Shown one piece after another: positions 1 through 5,742 of a DNA stretch of 6,190 nucleotides (position 1 is the first letter of the stretch; every line of letters begins with the position of its first letter). The notes below the pieces were generated by a model. That model was not told the DNA's origin, did no database searches, and worked only from the letters and a program-made list of their open reading frames with translations. The stretch is from Vibrio sp. (lineage in GTDB: Bacteria > Pseudomonadota > Gammaproteobacteria > Enterobacterales > Vibrionaceae), in the NCBI GenBank assembly GCA_007124475.1, contig SLFB01000321.1, positions 1 through 6,190 on the forward strand, written 5' to 3'. A program made the translations under genes and the position numbers.

Positions 1-969
1 AAAATGGCACGCATTCCAGAAAAATCCGTTTCTTCTTCCGATAAAGATATTTTGAAAAATCTCGATCAAAAAATGAAGATGCTGGTGTTTGGTCAAGACA
101 AAGCTATCGAAGTGTTGAGCGAGTCGATTAAGCTCACTCGTGCAGGATTGGGTGCGGAAAACCGCCCTGTTGGCTCCTTCTTATTTGCAGGACCAACAGG
201 GGTTGGTAAAACGGAAGTCACTGTTCAGCTATCTAAGTTGCTTGGTATTGAGCTACTACGTTTTGATATGTCGGAATATGGTGAGCGTCACTCGGTGAGT
301 CGTTTAATTGGTGCACCTCCTGGTTATGTTGGTTATGACCAAGGCGGCTTATTAACGGATGCGGTCATTAAACATCCGCATGCTGTTGTTCTATTGGATG
401 AGATTGAAAAAGCGCACCCTGATGTCTTTAACCTCCTACTACAAGTAATGGATAATGGCACATTAACTGATAACAATGGCCGTAAAGCGGATTTTCGTAA
501 CGTCATCTTAGTGATGACGACCAATGCTGGTGTTGCCGAAACGGTTAAAAAATCGATTGGGATGATTCAGCAAGATCATAGTCATGATGCGATGGCTGAG
601 ATTAAGAAAGTCTTTACTCCAGAGTTTCGTAACCGGCTTGATCATATCATTTGGTTTAATGGTCTTGATGAGCGAGTTATTCATCAAGTGGTTGATAAGT
701 TCATTGTTCAGCTGCAAGTTCAGCTGGATGCACGTGGTGTGTCGCTTGAGGTGTCTGAAGATGCTCGTCATTGGTTAGCGATTAAAGGCTATGACCGTGA
801 TATGGGGGCTCGCCCAATGGGTCGAGTGATTCAGGATCAGCTCAAGAAACCATTAGCGAATGAATTACTGTTTGGTTCATTAGTTGAAGGTGGCACAGTG
901 AAAGTGGATCTTGTCGATGATAAATTAACGTTTGAATACACTAGTTTACGTGAAAAAATTGCCCACTAA
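1..969 (+). CDS. clpA: ATP-dependent Clp protease ATP-binding subunit ClpA (3' part, start lies outside window)
   Basis: This is the C-terminal part of ClpA, the AAA+ unfoldase that forms hexamers, docks on ClpP in the cytoplasm and feeds it substrates, including N-degron proteins delivered by ClpS. The reading frame is open to the left edge (AAA precedes ATG at 4), and a full ClpA has over 700 residues, so the first Met here is internal. Numbering from it, the second AAA+ module is complete: Walker A GPTGVGKT at 63-70, pore-loop GYVG at 107-110, Walker B VVLLDEIE at 128-135, sensor-1 region TTNAG at 172-176, arginine-finger segment EFRNRLD at 207-213 and sensor-2 GARP at 268-271. The ClpP-docking tripeptide, IGL in E. 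coli ClpA, reads IGM at 185-187. The gene ends in TAA just before a strong terminator. clpS would be expected upstream, but that is outside the window. The identification is very secure. Confidence 0.97.
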   Translation, partial: KMARIPEKSVSSSDKDILKNLDQKMKMLVFGQDKAIEVLSESIKLTRAGLGAENRPVGSFLFAGPTGVGKTEVTVQLSKLLGIELLRFDMSEYGERHSVSRLIGAPPGYVGYDQGGLLTDAVIKHPHAVVLLDEIEKAHPDVFNLLLQVMDNGTLTDNNGRKADFRNVILVMTTNAGVAETVKKSIGMIQQDHSHDAMAEIKKVFTPEFRNRLDHIIWFNGLDERVIHQVVDKFIVQLQVQLDARGVSLEVSEDARHWLAIKGYDRDMGARPMGRVIQDQLKKPLANELLFGSLVEGGTVKVDLVDDKLTFEYTSLREKIAH

Positions 970-990
970 GTAACCAGTGATGATAGGCGT

Positions 991-1025
991 AATAAGGAGC
1001 GATTTAACAGCGCTCCTTATTTTTT
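991..1025 (+). terminator. Rho-independent terminator of clpA
   Basis: A perfect 11-bp stem (991-1001 with 1011-1021, arms AATAAGGAGCG/CGCTCCTTATT) has a 9-nt loop and runs into five T residues at 1021-1025. It begins 21 nt after the clpA stop codon, so it should end clpA transcription. The opposite strand carries AATAAGG at the corresponding end, so termination in that direction would be weaker. Confidence 0.88.
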
Positions 1026-1044
1026 ACTGTCGAACGATTCTTAG

Positions 1045-1081
1045 GCAACAAAAACGGAGCATTTAGCTCCGTTTTTGTTGC
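1045..1081 (-). terminator. Rho-independent terminator of infA, probably bidirectional
   Basis: A perfect 16-bp inverted repeat (1045-1060 with 1066-1081) surrounds a 5-nt loop. The GC core GGAGC/GCTCC is flanked by five A and five T, so on either strand the core hairpin is followed by a T run. It starts 16 nt beyond the infA stop codon on the - strand and also backs up the clpA terminator from the other side. Confidence 0.88.
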
Positions 1082-1097
1082 ATTCGAAAATCAGCGA

Positions 1098-1316
1098 TTA
1101 ACGAGCACGGAAGACGATGCGACCTTTAGACAGATCGCAAGGTGTCATCTCGACAGTAACTTTGTCACCAGTAAGAATACGGATATAGTTTTTGCGCATT
1201 TTACCAGAAATGTGAGCTGTCACTACGTGACCATTTTCAAGCTCAACACGGAACATTGTATTAGGAAGAGTGTCAAGGACAGTGCCTTGCATCTCGATTA
1301 CGTCTTCTTTAGCCAT
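1098..1316 (-). CDS. infA: Translation initiation factor IF-1
   Basis: IF-1 binds the 30S ribosomal A site during initiation, together with IF-2 and IF-3, and helps place the initiator tRNA. The 72-residue product has the usual length for the family and is nearly identical to E. coli IF-1 over its whole length, a single OB-fold. It includes the conserved stretches MQGTVLDTLPNTMFRVELEN and HISGKMRKNYIRILTGDKV. Residue 60 is Cys (TPCDLSKG), where I recall Tyr in E. coli. The start is supported by AGAGGA placed 4 nt upstream on the - strand. The gene lies convergent to clpA. The tRNA-Ser gene (serW) that sits between clpA and infA in E. coli is absent here, since the gap holds only two terminators. 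infA lies downstream of aat-bpt in the same direction and has a candidate promoter of its own. Confidence 0.98.
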   Translation of the reverse strand: MAKEDVIEMQGTVLDTLPNTMFRVELENGHVVTAHISGKMRKNYIRILTGDKVTVEMTPCDLSKGRIVFRAR

Positions 1317-1350
1317 TTAATCCTCTTTAGAAATTTGGCGAAAAATAATC

Positions 1351-1369
1351 AACGGCGTATTTTGCCGTT
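1351..1369 (-). terminator. Weak stem-loop between bpt and infA, possible partial terminator
   Basis: A 6-bp stem (AACGGC at 1351-1356, GCCGTT at 1364-1369) has a 7-nt loop. Read on the - strand it is followed by GATTATTTTT, so the T run is offset by about five bases. This may attenuate read-through from aat-bpt into infA. It overlaps the proposed infA -10 box, so its role as a terminator is uncertain. Confidence 0.3.
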
Positions 1370-1387
1370 AAAAAATCAATGTGTAAA
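1359..1387 (-). promoter_or_regulatory. Candidate sigma-70 promoter for infA
   Basis: On the - strand, TTTACA (1382-1387, five of six matches to -35) and CAAAAT (1359-1364, four of six matches to -10) are separated by exactly 17 bp. They lie in the 84-bp gap behind bpt, leaving a leader of roughly 35 nt before infA. The call rests on motif match and position only. Confidence 0.4.
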
Positions 1388-1400
1388 GTTGTGGCGTATT

Positions 1401-2102
1401 CTACCCTTGCCAACGCTGTTTGACTAGCTTTTGATGGCCGCTAAAGCGTACTTTGTAGTTCATCGCTGGACATTGTTCAATATGGTAACCCAAGTAGAGC
1501 CATTGTTTGTTGATGGATTTGGCTAATTGTAGTTGGATGAGAATCGCTAACGTACCAAGTGAAAGTGAACTATCGGGGTTAAAAAAGGTATAAAATGCGC
1601 TGGCACTATTGGGCAGAATGTCAGTAATTGCAATCGCTACCAATTGTTGATCTAAGTAAAGGTGTAGATATTGGGTATCTAGCCAACTTGCGGTGGCAAA
1701 TTTAGCAAACTCATCATGTCGAGGAGGATACATACTGCCGTGACGATGACGAACTTCAATATAACGTGAATATAGTTCGAACCAATTGTCGTCCATGGTG
1801 GTTTTAAGTTGCCAAGTTAATTGGCTGGCTACCTGTTTAAGTAAGCGTTTTTGACTTCTTGATGGCGCAAATTGTGTAATCGAAACACGTAATGCTTGGC
1901 AAGCCTGACAATGGTCACAATGGGGCTTATAAATAATATCGCCACTGCGTCGAAAACCATTAGCGAGTAATAATTCAAAGTTATCTGCCGTTTGCATTTC
2001 TGCTTCCATGGCAACAGCGACACGCTCTAGACGGTCTTGTAGATAACTACAGGGGTGGTTACTGGTTAAACCAACACGAATCTGTTGCAAATCCGAACTC
2101 AT
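1401..2102 (-). CDS. bpt: Aspartate/glutamate leucyltransferase (Bpt, arginyl-tRNA-protein transferase family)
   Basis: Bpt transfers leucine from leucyl-tRNA to proteins with N-terminal Asp or Glu, making them substrates of ClpS/ClpAP in the cytoplasm. The family is the ATE1-like one. The bacterial members characterised (Vibrio vulnificus) use Leu rather than Arg, so older annotations name it arginyltransferase (ate). The 233-residue protein has the family's usual length. The N-terminal ATE domain shows PCSYL at 17-21 and the Cys cluster C62-x2-C65-x2-C68. The C-terminal acyltransferase domain shows FFNP at 173-176, SLGTLAI around 181-187 and the signature YLGYHIEQCPAMNYK at 203-217. The start ATG overlaps the aat stop codon as ATGA, and a GAGAG ribosome site (2109-2113) lies 6 nt upstream inside aat, implying coupled translation. 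The leucyl specificity is inferred from the family, not visible in the sequence. Confidence 0.95.
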   Translation of the reverse strand: MSSDLQQIRVGLTSNHPCSYLQDRLERVAVAMEAEMQTADNFELLLANGFRRSGDIIYKPHCDHCQACQALRVSITQFAPSRSQKRLLKQVASQLTWQLKTTMDDNWFELYSRYIEVRHRHGSMYPPRHDEFAKFATASWLDTQYLHLYLDQQLVAIAITDILPNSASAFYTFFNPDSSLSLGTLAILIQLQLAKSINKQWLYLGYHIEQCPAMNYKVRFSGHQKLVKQRWQG

Positions 2103-2833
2103 AGCTGACTCTCATTTGACGGCTTAATAGGGTACGTTAACCATTGCGGCTGAAAGCAATGCGCCTGCACCTGCTTTACCTTTAAGGATAGCAATGAATT
2201 TAAAAACTGATCGCGTGGTAACTCAGTGGCCCCCAAGGAAGCGAGGTGAGGGTTCATCACTTGGCAATCTATCATTTGCCCGTTGTGCATAGCAAAGTGA
2301 TGGCAAAAATACCAAAAGCCAATTTTGGATGCATTATCAGCAAGACTAAACATTGATTCGCCGCAGAAGACTTGTCCCACTTGAATGCCGTACAGCCCGC
2401 CAACCAGTTGTTTATTTTGCCAAACTTCAACCGAATGACAAACACCGTTGACTGATAATTGTTGATAAGCGGCGCGCATGTGTGGATTTAACCAGGTTTG
2501 TTCCGCTGGACGTACTGCTGCACACAATTTAATCACTTGAGCCGTGGCCTGGTTTAAACTTACTTGATAGTTATGTTTTCGTTGATATTTAACGACACTT
2601 TTGGCTGGTTTGAATTGGTCAGGCCAGAAGACCGCACGAGGAGAGGGGCTCCACCACAGAATTGGCTCATCAGGACCATACCAGGGGAAGATACCGTTGT
2701 GGTAAGCTGATAAGAGTCGCTTAGGGTGTAAATCACCACCATAAGCGAGGAGCCCATTTGGCTCTTCAGCAGCAAGTGATGGGTGAGGGAAATCAAAATT
2801 ATCGCTTGCAAGTTCCGTCAAATAGATCGCCAT
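2099..2833 (-). CDS. aat: Leucyl/phenylalanyl-tRNA--protein transferase
   Basis: Aat moves Leu or Phe from charged tRNA onto the N terminus of proteins that begin with Arg or Lys, creating a primary N-degron read by ClpS and destroyed by ClpAP. The 244-residue product is slightly longer than I recall for E. coli Aat. Family motifs appear in order: EPNGLLAYGGDL at 24-35, GIFPWY at 47-52, WWSPSPRAVF at 60-69, VGGLYG near 144-149, FCGESMFS at 156-163, IDCQ at 188-191 and HLASLG at 196-201. The Asp and Gln of DCQ correspond to residues proposed as catalytic in the E. coli enzyme. The start MAIYLTEL fits the family, but no good ribosome-binding site precedes it, unlike its neighbours. The 3' end overlaps bpt by 4 nt, so the two form one transcription unit. 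Both lie close to clpA, their downstream protease subunit. Confidence 0.97.
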   Translation of the reverse strand: MAIYLTELASDNFDFPHPSLAAEEPNGLLAYGGDLHPKRLLSAYHNGIFPWYGPDEPILWWSPSPRAVFWPDQFKPAKSVVKYQRKHNYQVSLNQATAQVIKLCAAVRPAEQTWLNPHMRAAYQQLSVNGVCHSVEVWQNKQLVGGLYGIQVGQVFCGESMFSLADNASKIGFWYFCHHFAMHNGQMIDCQVMNPHLASLGATELPRDQFLNSLLSLKVKQVQAHCFQPQWLTYPIKPSNESQL

Positions 2834-2866
2834 TATGCAACCAACTTATCCAAATAGGAGTTATCA

Positions 2867-3322
2867 ATGTTTAGATGGATGTGGATCTTAGTTATTTTTC
2901 CTTTATTTGCCAATGCTGCTTATCAACGCAATCAGGCAAGACCTGTTAACCAAGTATTATTTGGAGAAACAGAAACGGTTAGATATATAACTCAGCAGGA
3001 AATTATCCAGTCGACAGCCCATGGTTGGGAGACTTTGCTAGGAGCTGTGATTGGCGGTTTAGTTGGTAACCAGTTTGGCGATGGGCGAGGTAAGCAAGTT
3101 GCCACAGCGGTTGGTGCGGTAGCTGGCGCTGGCATTGCTCATCAACAAAGACCGCAACATCAACGGATAGAATATAAGCTTGTTGAGTTATTAATTCGCA
3201 CTGATGATGGTCAGCTAATCAACGTGATTCAGGATCTAGACCAACAAATGATATTTGAGCCTAAGCAAAGAGTTCGGATCTTATACTTTTCTGATGGTGT
3301 CAGAGTAGACAAGGAGAGGTGA
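2867..3322 (+). CDS. Exported glycine-zipper (2TM) protein, function unknown
   Basis: This 151-residue protein has an N-terminal signal peptide: a short hydrophobic core (WMWILVIFPLF) ending in ANA|AY, with predicted cleavage after residue 17. There is no lipobox cysteine, so it is probably soluble or membrane-associated in the periplasm rather than a lipoprotein. Residues 58-91 form a glycine-rich hairpin (LGAVIGGLVGNQFGDGRG, then VGAVAGAGIA) typical of the glycine-zipper 2TM / Rickettsia 17-kDa antigen family, which also includes SlyB. The last 50 residues (about 100-151) are polar and look beta-rich. The start is well supported by AGGAG at 2856-2860, 6 nt upstream. The gene diverges from aat and is followed by aroA without a clear terminator. 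The family is linked to cell-envelope integrity in general; the specific role here is unknown. Confidence is high for a real gene and moderate for the family. Confidence 0.85.
   Translation: MFRWMWILVIFPLFANAAYQRNQARPVNQVLFGETETVRYITQQEIIQSTAHGWETLLGAVIGGLVGNQFGDGRGKQVATAVGAVAGAGIAHQQRPQHQRIEYKLVELLIRTDDGQLINVIQDLDQQMIFEPKQRVRILYFSDGVRVDKER
2885..2913 (-). promoter_or_regulatory. Candidate sigma-70 promoter for aat-bpt
   Basis: On the - strand, TTGGCA (2908-2913, five of six -35 matches) and TAAGAT (2885-2890, four of six -10 matches) are spaced by exactly 17 bp. Because the aat and glycine-zipper start codons are only 33 bp apart, this promoter lies inside the signal-peptide codons of the divergent gene. 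It predicts an aat leader of about 45 nt. Confidence 0.45.
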
Positions 3323-3422
3323 CATTTTTTGTAAATAGCGAGAGATAAACACTAGCCGCCATCAGGGATTTTGGTTAGTCTGCTATTACCAATATTTTTT
3401 ACGACCTGCAAAATATAACCTA

Positions 3423-3453
3423 TTGTCCCCAGTATTACAGGCATCTGTATTAT
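3423..3453 (+). promoter_or_regulatory. Weak candidate promoter for aroA
   Basis: TTGTCC (3423-3428) and TATTAT (3448-3453, five of six -10 matches) are separated by 19 bp, longer than the optimal 17. They lie in the 179-bp gap before aroA and would give a leader of about 40 nt. No better pair was seen in the gap, and co-transcription with the upstream gene is the alternative. Confidence 0.28.
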
Positions 3454-3501
3454 AACTTTGTGGGCTTGCAGGCAATAATAGTACAAGGAAATGCATATTT
3501 A

Positions 3502-4782
3502 ATGGACAGTCTAACTTTACAGCCCATTGAAAAAATCGACGGTGAAGTCAATTTACCAGGTTCCAAGAGTGTTTCTAACCGCGCTTTACTTTTAGCGGCT
3601 CTGGCTTCAGGTACCACACGTTTGACCAATTTGCTTGATAGCGATGATATTCAGCATATGCTTAATGCTTTGACTCAGCTAGGCGTGAAATATCAGCTAT
3701 CAGCGGATAAAACCGAGTGCCAAGTGCATGGTTTAGGTCAGCCATTTAAGGTTGAAAAATTACAACAACTGTTTCTTGGCAATGCTGGTACTGCGATGCG
3801 CCCATTGGCTGCCGCCTTATGTTTAGGGCAGGGAGAGTTCATTTTGACTGGTGAACCAAGAATGAAAGAACGGCCGATTGGCCACTTAGTTGAGGCTTTA
3901 CGTCAAGCTGGCGCTGAAATCGAGTATTTGGAAAACCGAGATTATCCGCCTTTACAGATCAAAGCTACAGGCTTAAGGGCCAGTCAGGTCTCGATTGATG
4001 GTTCAATCTCTAGTCAATTTTTAACTGCGTTCTTAATGGCTGCACCATTGGCTGATGGCGAGATGATCATTGATATTAAAGGTGATTTGGTTTCTAAACC
4101 CTATATTGATATTACTTTGCACTTGATGCAGCAATTTGGTGTTGAGGTTATCAATCACAACTATCAACAGTTTGTGGTTCCAGCTGGTCAAGCTTATGTC
4201 TCACCGGGTGACTTTCTGGTTGAGGGGGATGCTTCTTCAGCTTCCTATTTTCTGGCAGCGGCAGCCATTAAGGGGGGGGCCGTTAAGGTGACCGGTATCG
4301 GTAAAAATAGCATTCAAGGTGATGTCCAGTTTGCGACGGCATTAGAAAAAATGGGTGCCGAGATTGAATGGGGAGCAGACTATATTATCGCACGCCGAGG
4401 AGAACTTAACGCCATTGATCTTGATTTTAACGCAATACCCGATGCAGCAATGACCATTGCTACTACCGCGTTATTTGCCAAAGGTTCAACAGCTATCCGT
4501 AATGTTTACAATTGGCGAGTGAAAGAAACGGATCGACTGACAGCCATGGCGACAGAGCTGCGAAAAGTGGGCGCTGAAGTTGAAGAAGGTGAAGATTATA
4601 TTATAGTTACCCCCCCTGAAAAGTTAACACACGCTGCCATTGACACTTACGATGATCACCGTATTGCGATGTGTTTCTCTTTAGTCGCGCTCAGTGATAC
4701 TCCGGTTACGATTAATGATCCAAGGTGTACGTCTAAAACGTTCCCGGATTATTTTGATCAACTTGCGCAGCTATCCCACTGA
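3502..4782 (+). CDS. aroA: 3-phosphoshikimate 1-carboxyvinyltransferase (EPSP synthase)
   Basis: AroA joins phosphoenolpyruvate to shikimate-3-phosphate, the sixth step of the shikimate pathway to chorismate, in the cytoplasm. The 426-residue protein matches the family length (427 in E. coli). Substrate-site motifs are intact: PGSKSVSNRA at 19-28 (Lys22, Arg27), LGNAGTAMRPL at 92-102, RMKERPIGHL at 120-129 with Arg124, SISSQ at 168-172, catalytic Asp314 in IPDAAMT, KETDR at 341-345, DDHR at 384-387 and Lys412. The LGNAGTAMRPL motif is the class I, naturally glyphosate-sensitive form. I chose ATG at 3502 because MDSLTLQPI begins where family members begin. The frame opens further upstream to a GTG at 3460, but those 14 residues match nothing I recognise. 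The ribosome site AAGGAA (3485-3490) is 11 nt away, rather far. The coding region contains runs of eight G (4272-4279) and seven C (4610-4616), yet the frame is intact. Confidence 0.97.
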   Translation: MDSLTLQPIEKIDGEVNLPGSKSVSNRALLLAALASGTTRLTNLLDSDDIQHMLNALTQLGVKYQLSADKTECQVHGLGQPFKVEKLQQLFLGNAGTAMRPLAAALCLGQGEFILTGEPRMKERPIGHLVEALRQAGAEIEYLENRDYPPLQIKATGLRASQVSIDGSISSQFLTAFLMAAPLADGEMIIDIKGDLVSKPYIDITLHLMQQFGVEVINHNYQQFVVPAGQAYVSPGDFLVEGDASSASYFLAAAAIKGGAVKVTGIGKNSIQGDVQFATALEKMGAEIEWGADYIIARRGELNAIDLDFNAIPDAAMTIATTALFAKGSTAIRNVYNWRVKETDRLTAMATELRKVGAEVEEGEDYIIVTPPEKLTHAAIDTYDDHRIAMCFSLVALSDTPVTINDPRCTSKTFPDYFDQLAQLSH

Positions 4783-4852
4783 TTGCTCGCTTTATCAATT
4801 ATAAATGTTCTGTCTCGTAATCGATAACTGAGTGGCAATTTACTCACAAAAA

Positions 4853-4996
4853 GTGCCTATATTTTTACTGCTTGACGCTACAGCGGTGTTGGCAACGGTG
4901 GTTCACCCCATTGATATGATTTATTGAGAGTCATAGGGGTTAGGGGTGAACTCACTTGCCGTCCCGCACAAAATCAAGCTGTTTAAGTATTAAGGG
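4853..4996 (+). repeat. ERIC-like palindromic repeat 1 (divergent copy)
   Basis: This roughly 144-bp element resembles the ERIC/IRU repeat of enterobacteria and vibrios. It shares CAGCGGTGTTGGC (4881-4893), GTTCACCCCA and CTCACTTGCCG with element 2. The central arms GTTCACCCC (4901-4909) and GGGGTGAAC (4943-4951) pair perfectly. A tandem 7-mer, AGGGGTT/AGGGGTG (4935-4948), looks like a small internal duplication. The element lies 70 nt after the aroA stop and ends 8 nt past the yciN stop, so transcripts of both genes could run into its hairpin. The outer boundaries are approximate. Confidence 0.75.
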
Positions 4997-5004
4997 AATT
5001 TTTG

Positions 5005-5265
5005 TTATTTTTCCAGAGTAAATTGTTTTGAGAGATGATGAGCTAAATACTTAAACATATTGAATACAATAGGGGTTTTGTCGCTAGGAAGCCCTTGTGC
5101 ATCAAGAAAATAATCCCCTTTAAAAATTAATACCCCCTCTTTTTCTTCAACTTGAGTTGCGCGTAAACCAGGAAAGTAATTTTCATGATCTTGGATTAAC
5201 TGATTGGCGATCAGTAATAAATCAAATTCACTAATTGGTTGTTTATTTGATAGGTCTTGTTGCAT
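5005..5265 (-). CDS. yciN: YciN family protein (DUF2498), function unknown
   Basis: The 86-residue product matches E. coli YciN (83 residues) through most of its length. The clearest part is GDYFLDAQGLPSDK at about 50-63 followed by FNMFKYLAHHLS at about 68-79; the N-terminal helix region ISEFDLLLIANQLIQDHE is also conserved in pattern. It has no signal peptide or membrane segment and is probably a small cytoplasmic protein. In E. coli yciN also neighbours topA, which supports orthology. The first ten residues are polar and variable. The start ATG has a modest GAGA site about 8 nt upstream on the - strand. The gene is framed by ERIC-like repeats: one ends 8 nt beyond its stop and another begins 35 nt upstream of its start. 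No function is established to my knowledge, and no clear promoter was found. Confidence 0.93.
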   Translation of the reverse strand: MQQDLSNKQPISEFDLLLIANQLIQDHENYFPGLRATQVEEKEGVLIFKGDYFLDAQGLPSDKTPIVFNMFKYLAHHLSKQFTLEK

Positions 5266-5300
5266 ATTGATGGTCTCTTTTTTCTTAAGGTTAAGGGGTT

Positions 5301-5425
5301 ATTCCCTTCCTACTTGAAGCTGCAGCGGTGTTGGCTACGTTCGTTCACCCCAATCACATAGTTTGCCTATACTCATGGGGGGCGCTCACTTGCCGCTTAG
5401 CGGAAACTCTAACTGGTTTGGGCAT
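5301..5425 (+). repeat. ERIC-like palindromic repeat 2 (best-preserved copy)
   Basis: At about 125 bp this matches the usual ERIC length (about 127 bp). Its blocks follow the ERIC order: TTGAAGCTGCAGCGG, GTTGGCTACG, GTTCACCCCAATCAC, then CTCATGGGG, CGCTCACTTGCCGC and a GGTTTGGGCAT end. The central part, CCCCAATCACATAG paired imperfectly with CTATACTCATGGGG, would form a long hairpin in DNA or RNA. It lies directly upstream of yciN, so it forms part of that gene's leader or promoter region. Confidence 0.85.
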
Positions 5426-5540
5426 CATGTACAGCAAAGATAAGATGGCATATTTTGTGATTAAGAGCATGGTTTATTGATCAAAGATCGCAACTCGTTT
5501 CAACACTGGTTAGTATCGCCCCGCTTATGTTCAAATACGT

Positions 5541-5669
5541 TGCCCCCTTGCTAGGCAAAAATGTTGTGCTATGTGGCTAGGCTTGTTGACCTCAATCACA
5601 TCGGCTGTCTATGCTCATGGAGGCTCACTGACTTACCGCCTAGCTGCAATGCTAAGTGGTTTGGGGATA
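5541..5669 (+). repeat. ERIC-like palindromic repeat 3 (degenerate copy)
   Basis: This roughly 129-bp copy is aligned with element 2 by GTGGCTA, CAATCACAT, CTCATGG, ACTTACCGCCTAGCTGCAA and TGGTTTGGG. The 5' third (5551-5575) has diverged strongly, and the core arms are weakened (ACCTCAATCAC against CTCATGGAG). It has the same orientation as the other two and lies 150 bp upstream of topA. Confidence 0.7.
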
Positions 5670-5713
5670 TCGTCGATTTGTCGAGCAAACAGGCACTTTT
5701 TTAAAAAAACAAG

Positions 5714-5742
5714 TTGATCTTCTTGGTAAGTGGCTCGATAGT
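5714..5742 (+). promoter_or_regulatory. Weak candidate promoter for topA
   Basis: TTGATC (5714-5719) and GATAGT (5737-5742) are exactly 17 bp apart, each with four of six consensus matches. A TATCAT at 5768-5773 (five of six -10 matches) lacks a -35 partner and could mark a second start. topA in E. coli has several supercoiling-sensitive promoters, so more than one is plausible here. Confidence 0.27.

Noticed and set aside
333..778. Open frames of 63 and 87 residues on the - strand and 64 residues on the + strand inside clpA
   Set aside because: They lie wholly within conserved clpA codons, have no recognisable motif and are expected shadows.
970..1097. A tRNA-Ser gene between clpA and infA, as in E. 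coli
   Set aside because: The gap is only 128 bp, is filled by two terminator hairpins and has no cloverleaf-like arms or T-loop sequence.
1212..1427. A 71-residue + strand frame opposite infA and the end of bpt
   Set aside because: It is antisense to infA, runs through its promoter region and has no coding features.
1829..2811. Frames of 64 and 83 residues in other phases of bpt and aat
   Set aside because: They are shadows of two well-supported genes and have no motif.
3460..3501. Upstream extension of aroA from a GTG at 3460
   Set aside because: The extra 14 residues do not resemble AroA N termini, there is no ribosome site before the GTG, and the ATG at 3502 aligns with the family start.
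4783..4852. A Rho-independent terminator directly after aroA
   Set aside because: The only stem seen (TGAGT with ACTCA near 4830-4847) is short, AT-rich and not followed by a T run.
4853..5669. A CRISPR array or integron-like cassette around yciN
   Set aside because: The repeats are about 125-145 bp, imperfect and irregularly spaced, with no spacers, integrase or att site; they fit ERIC elements.
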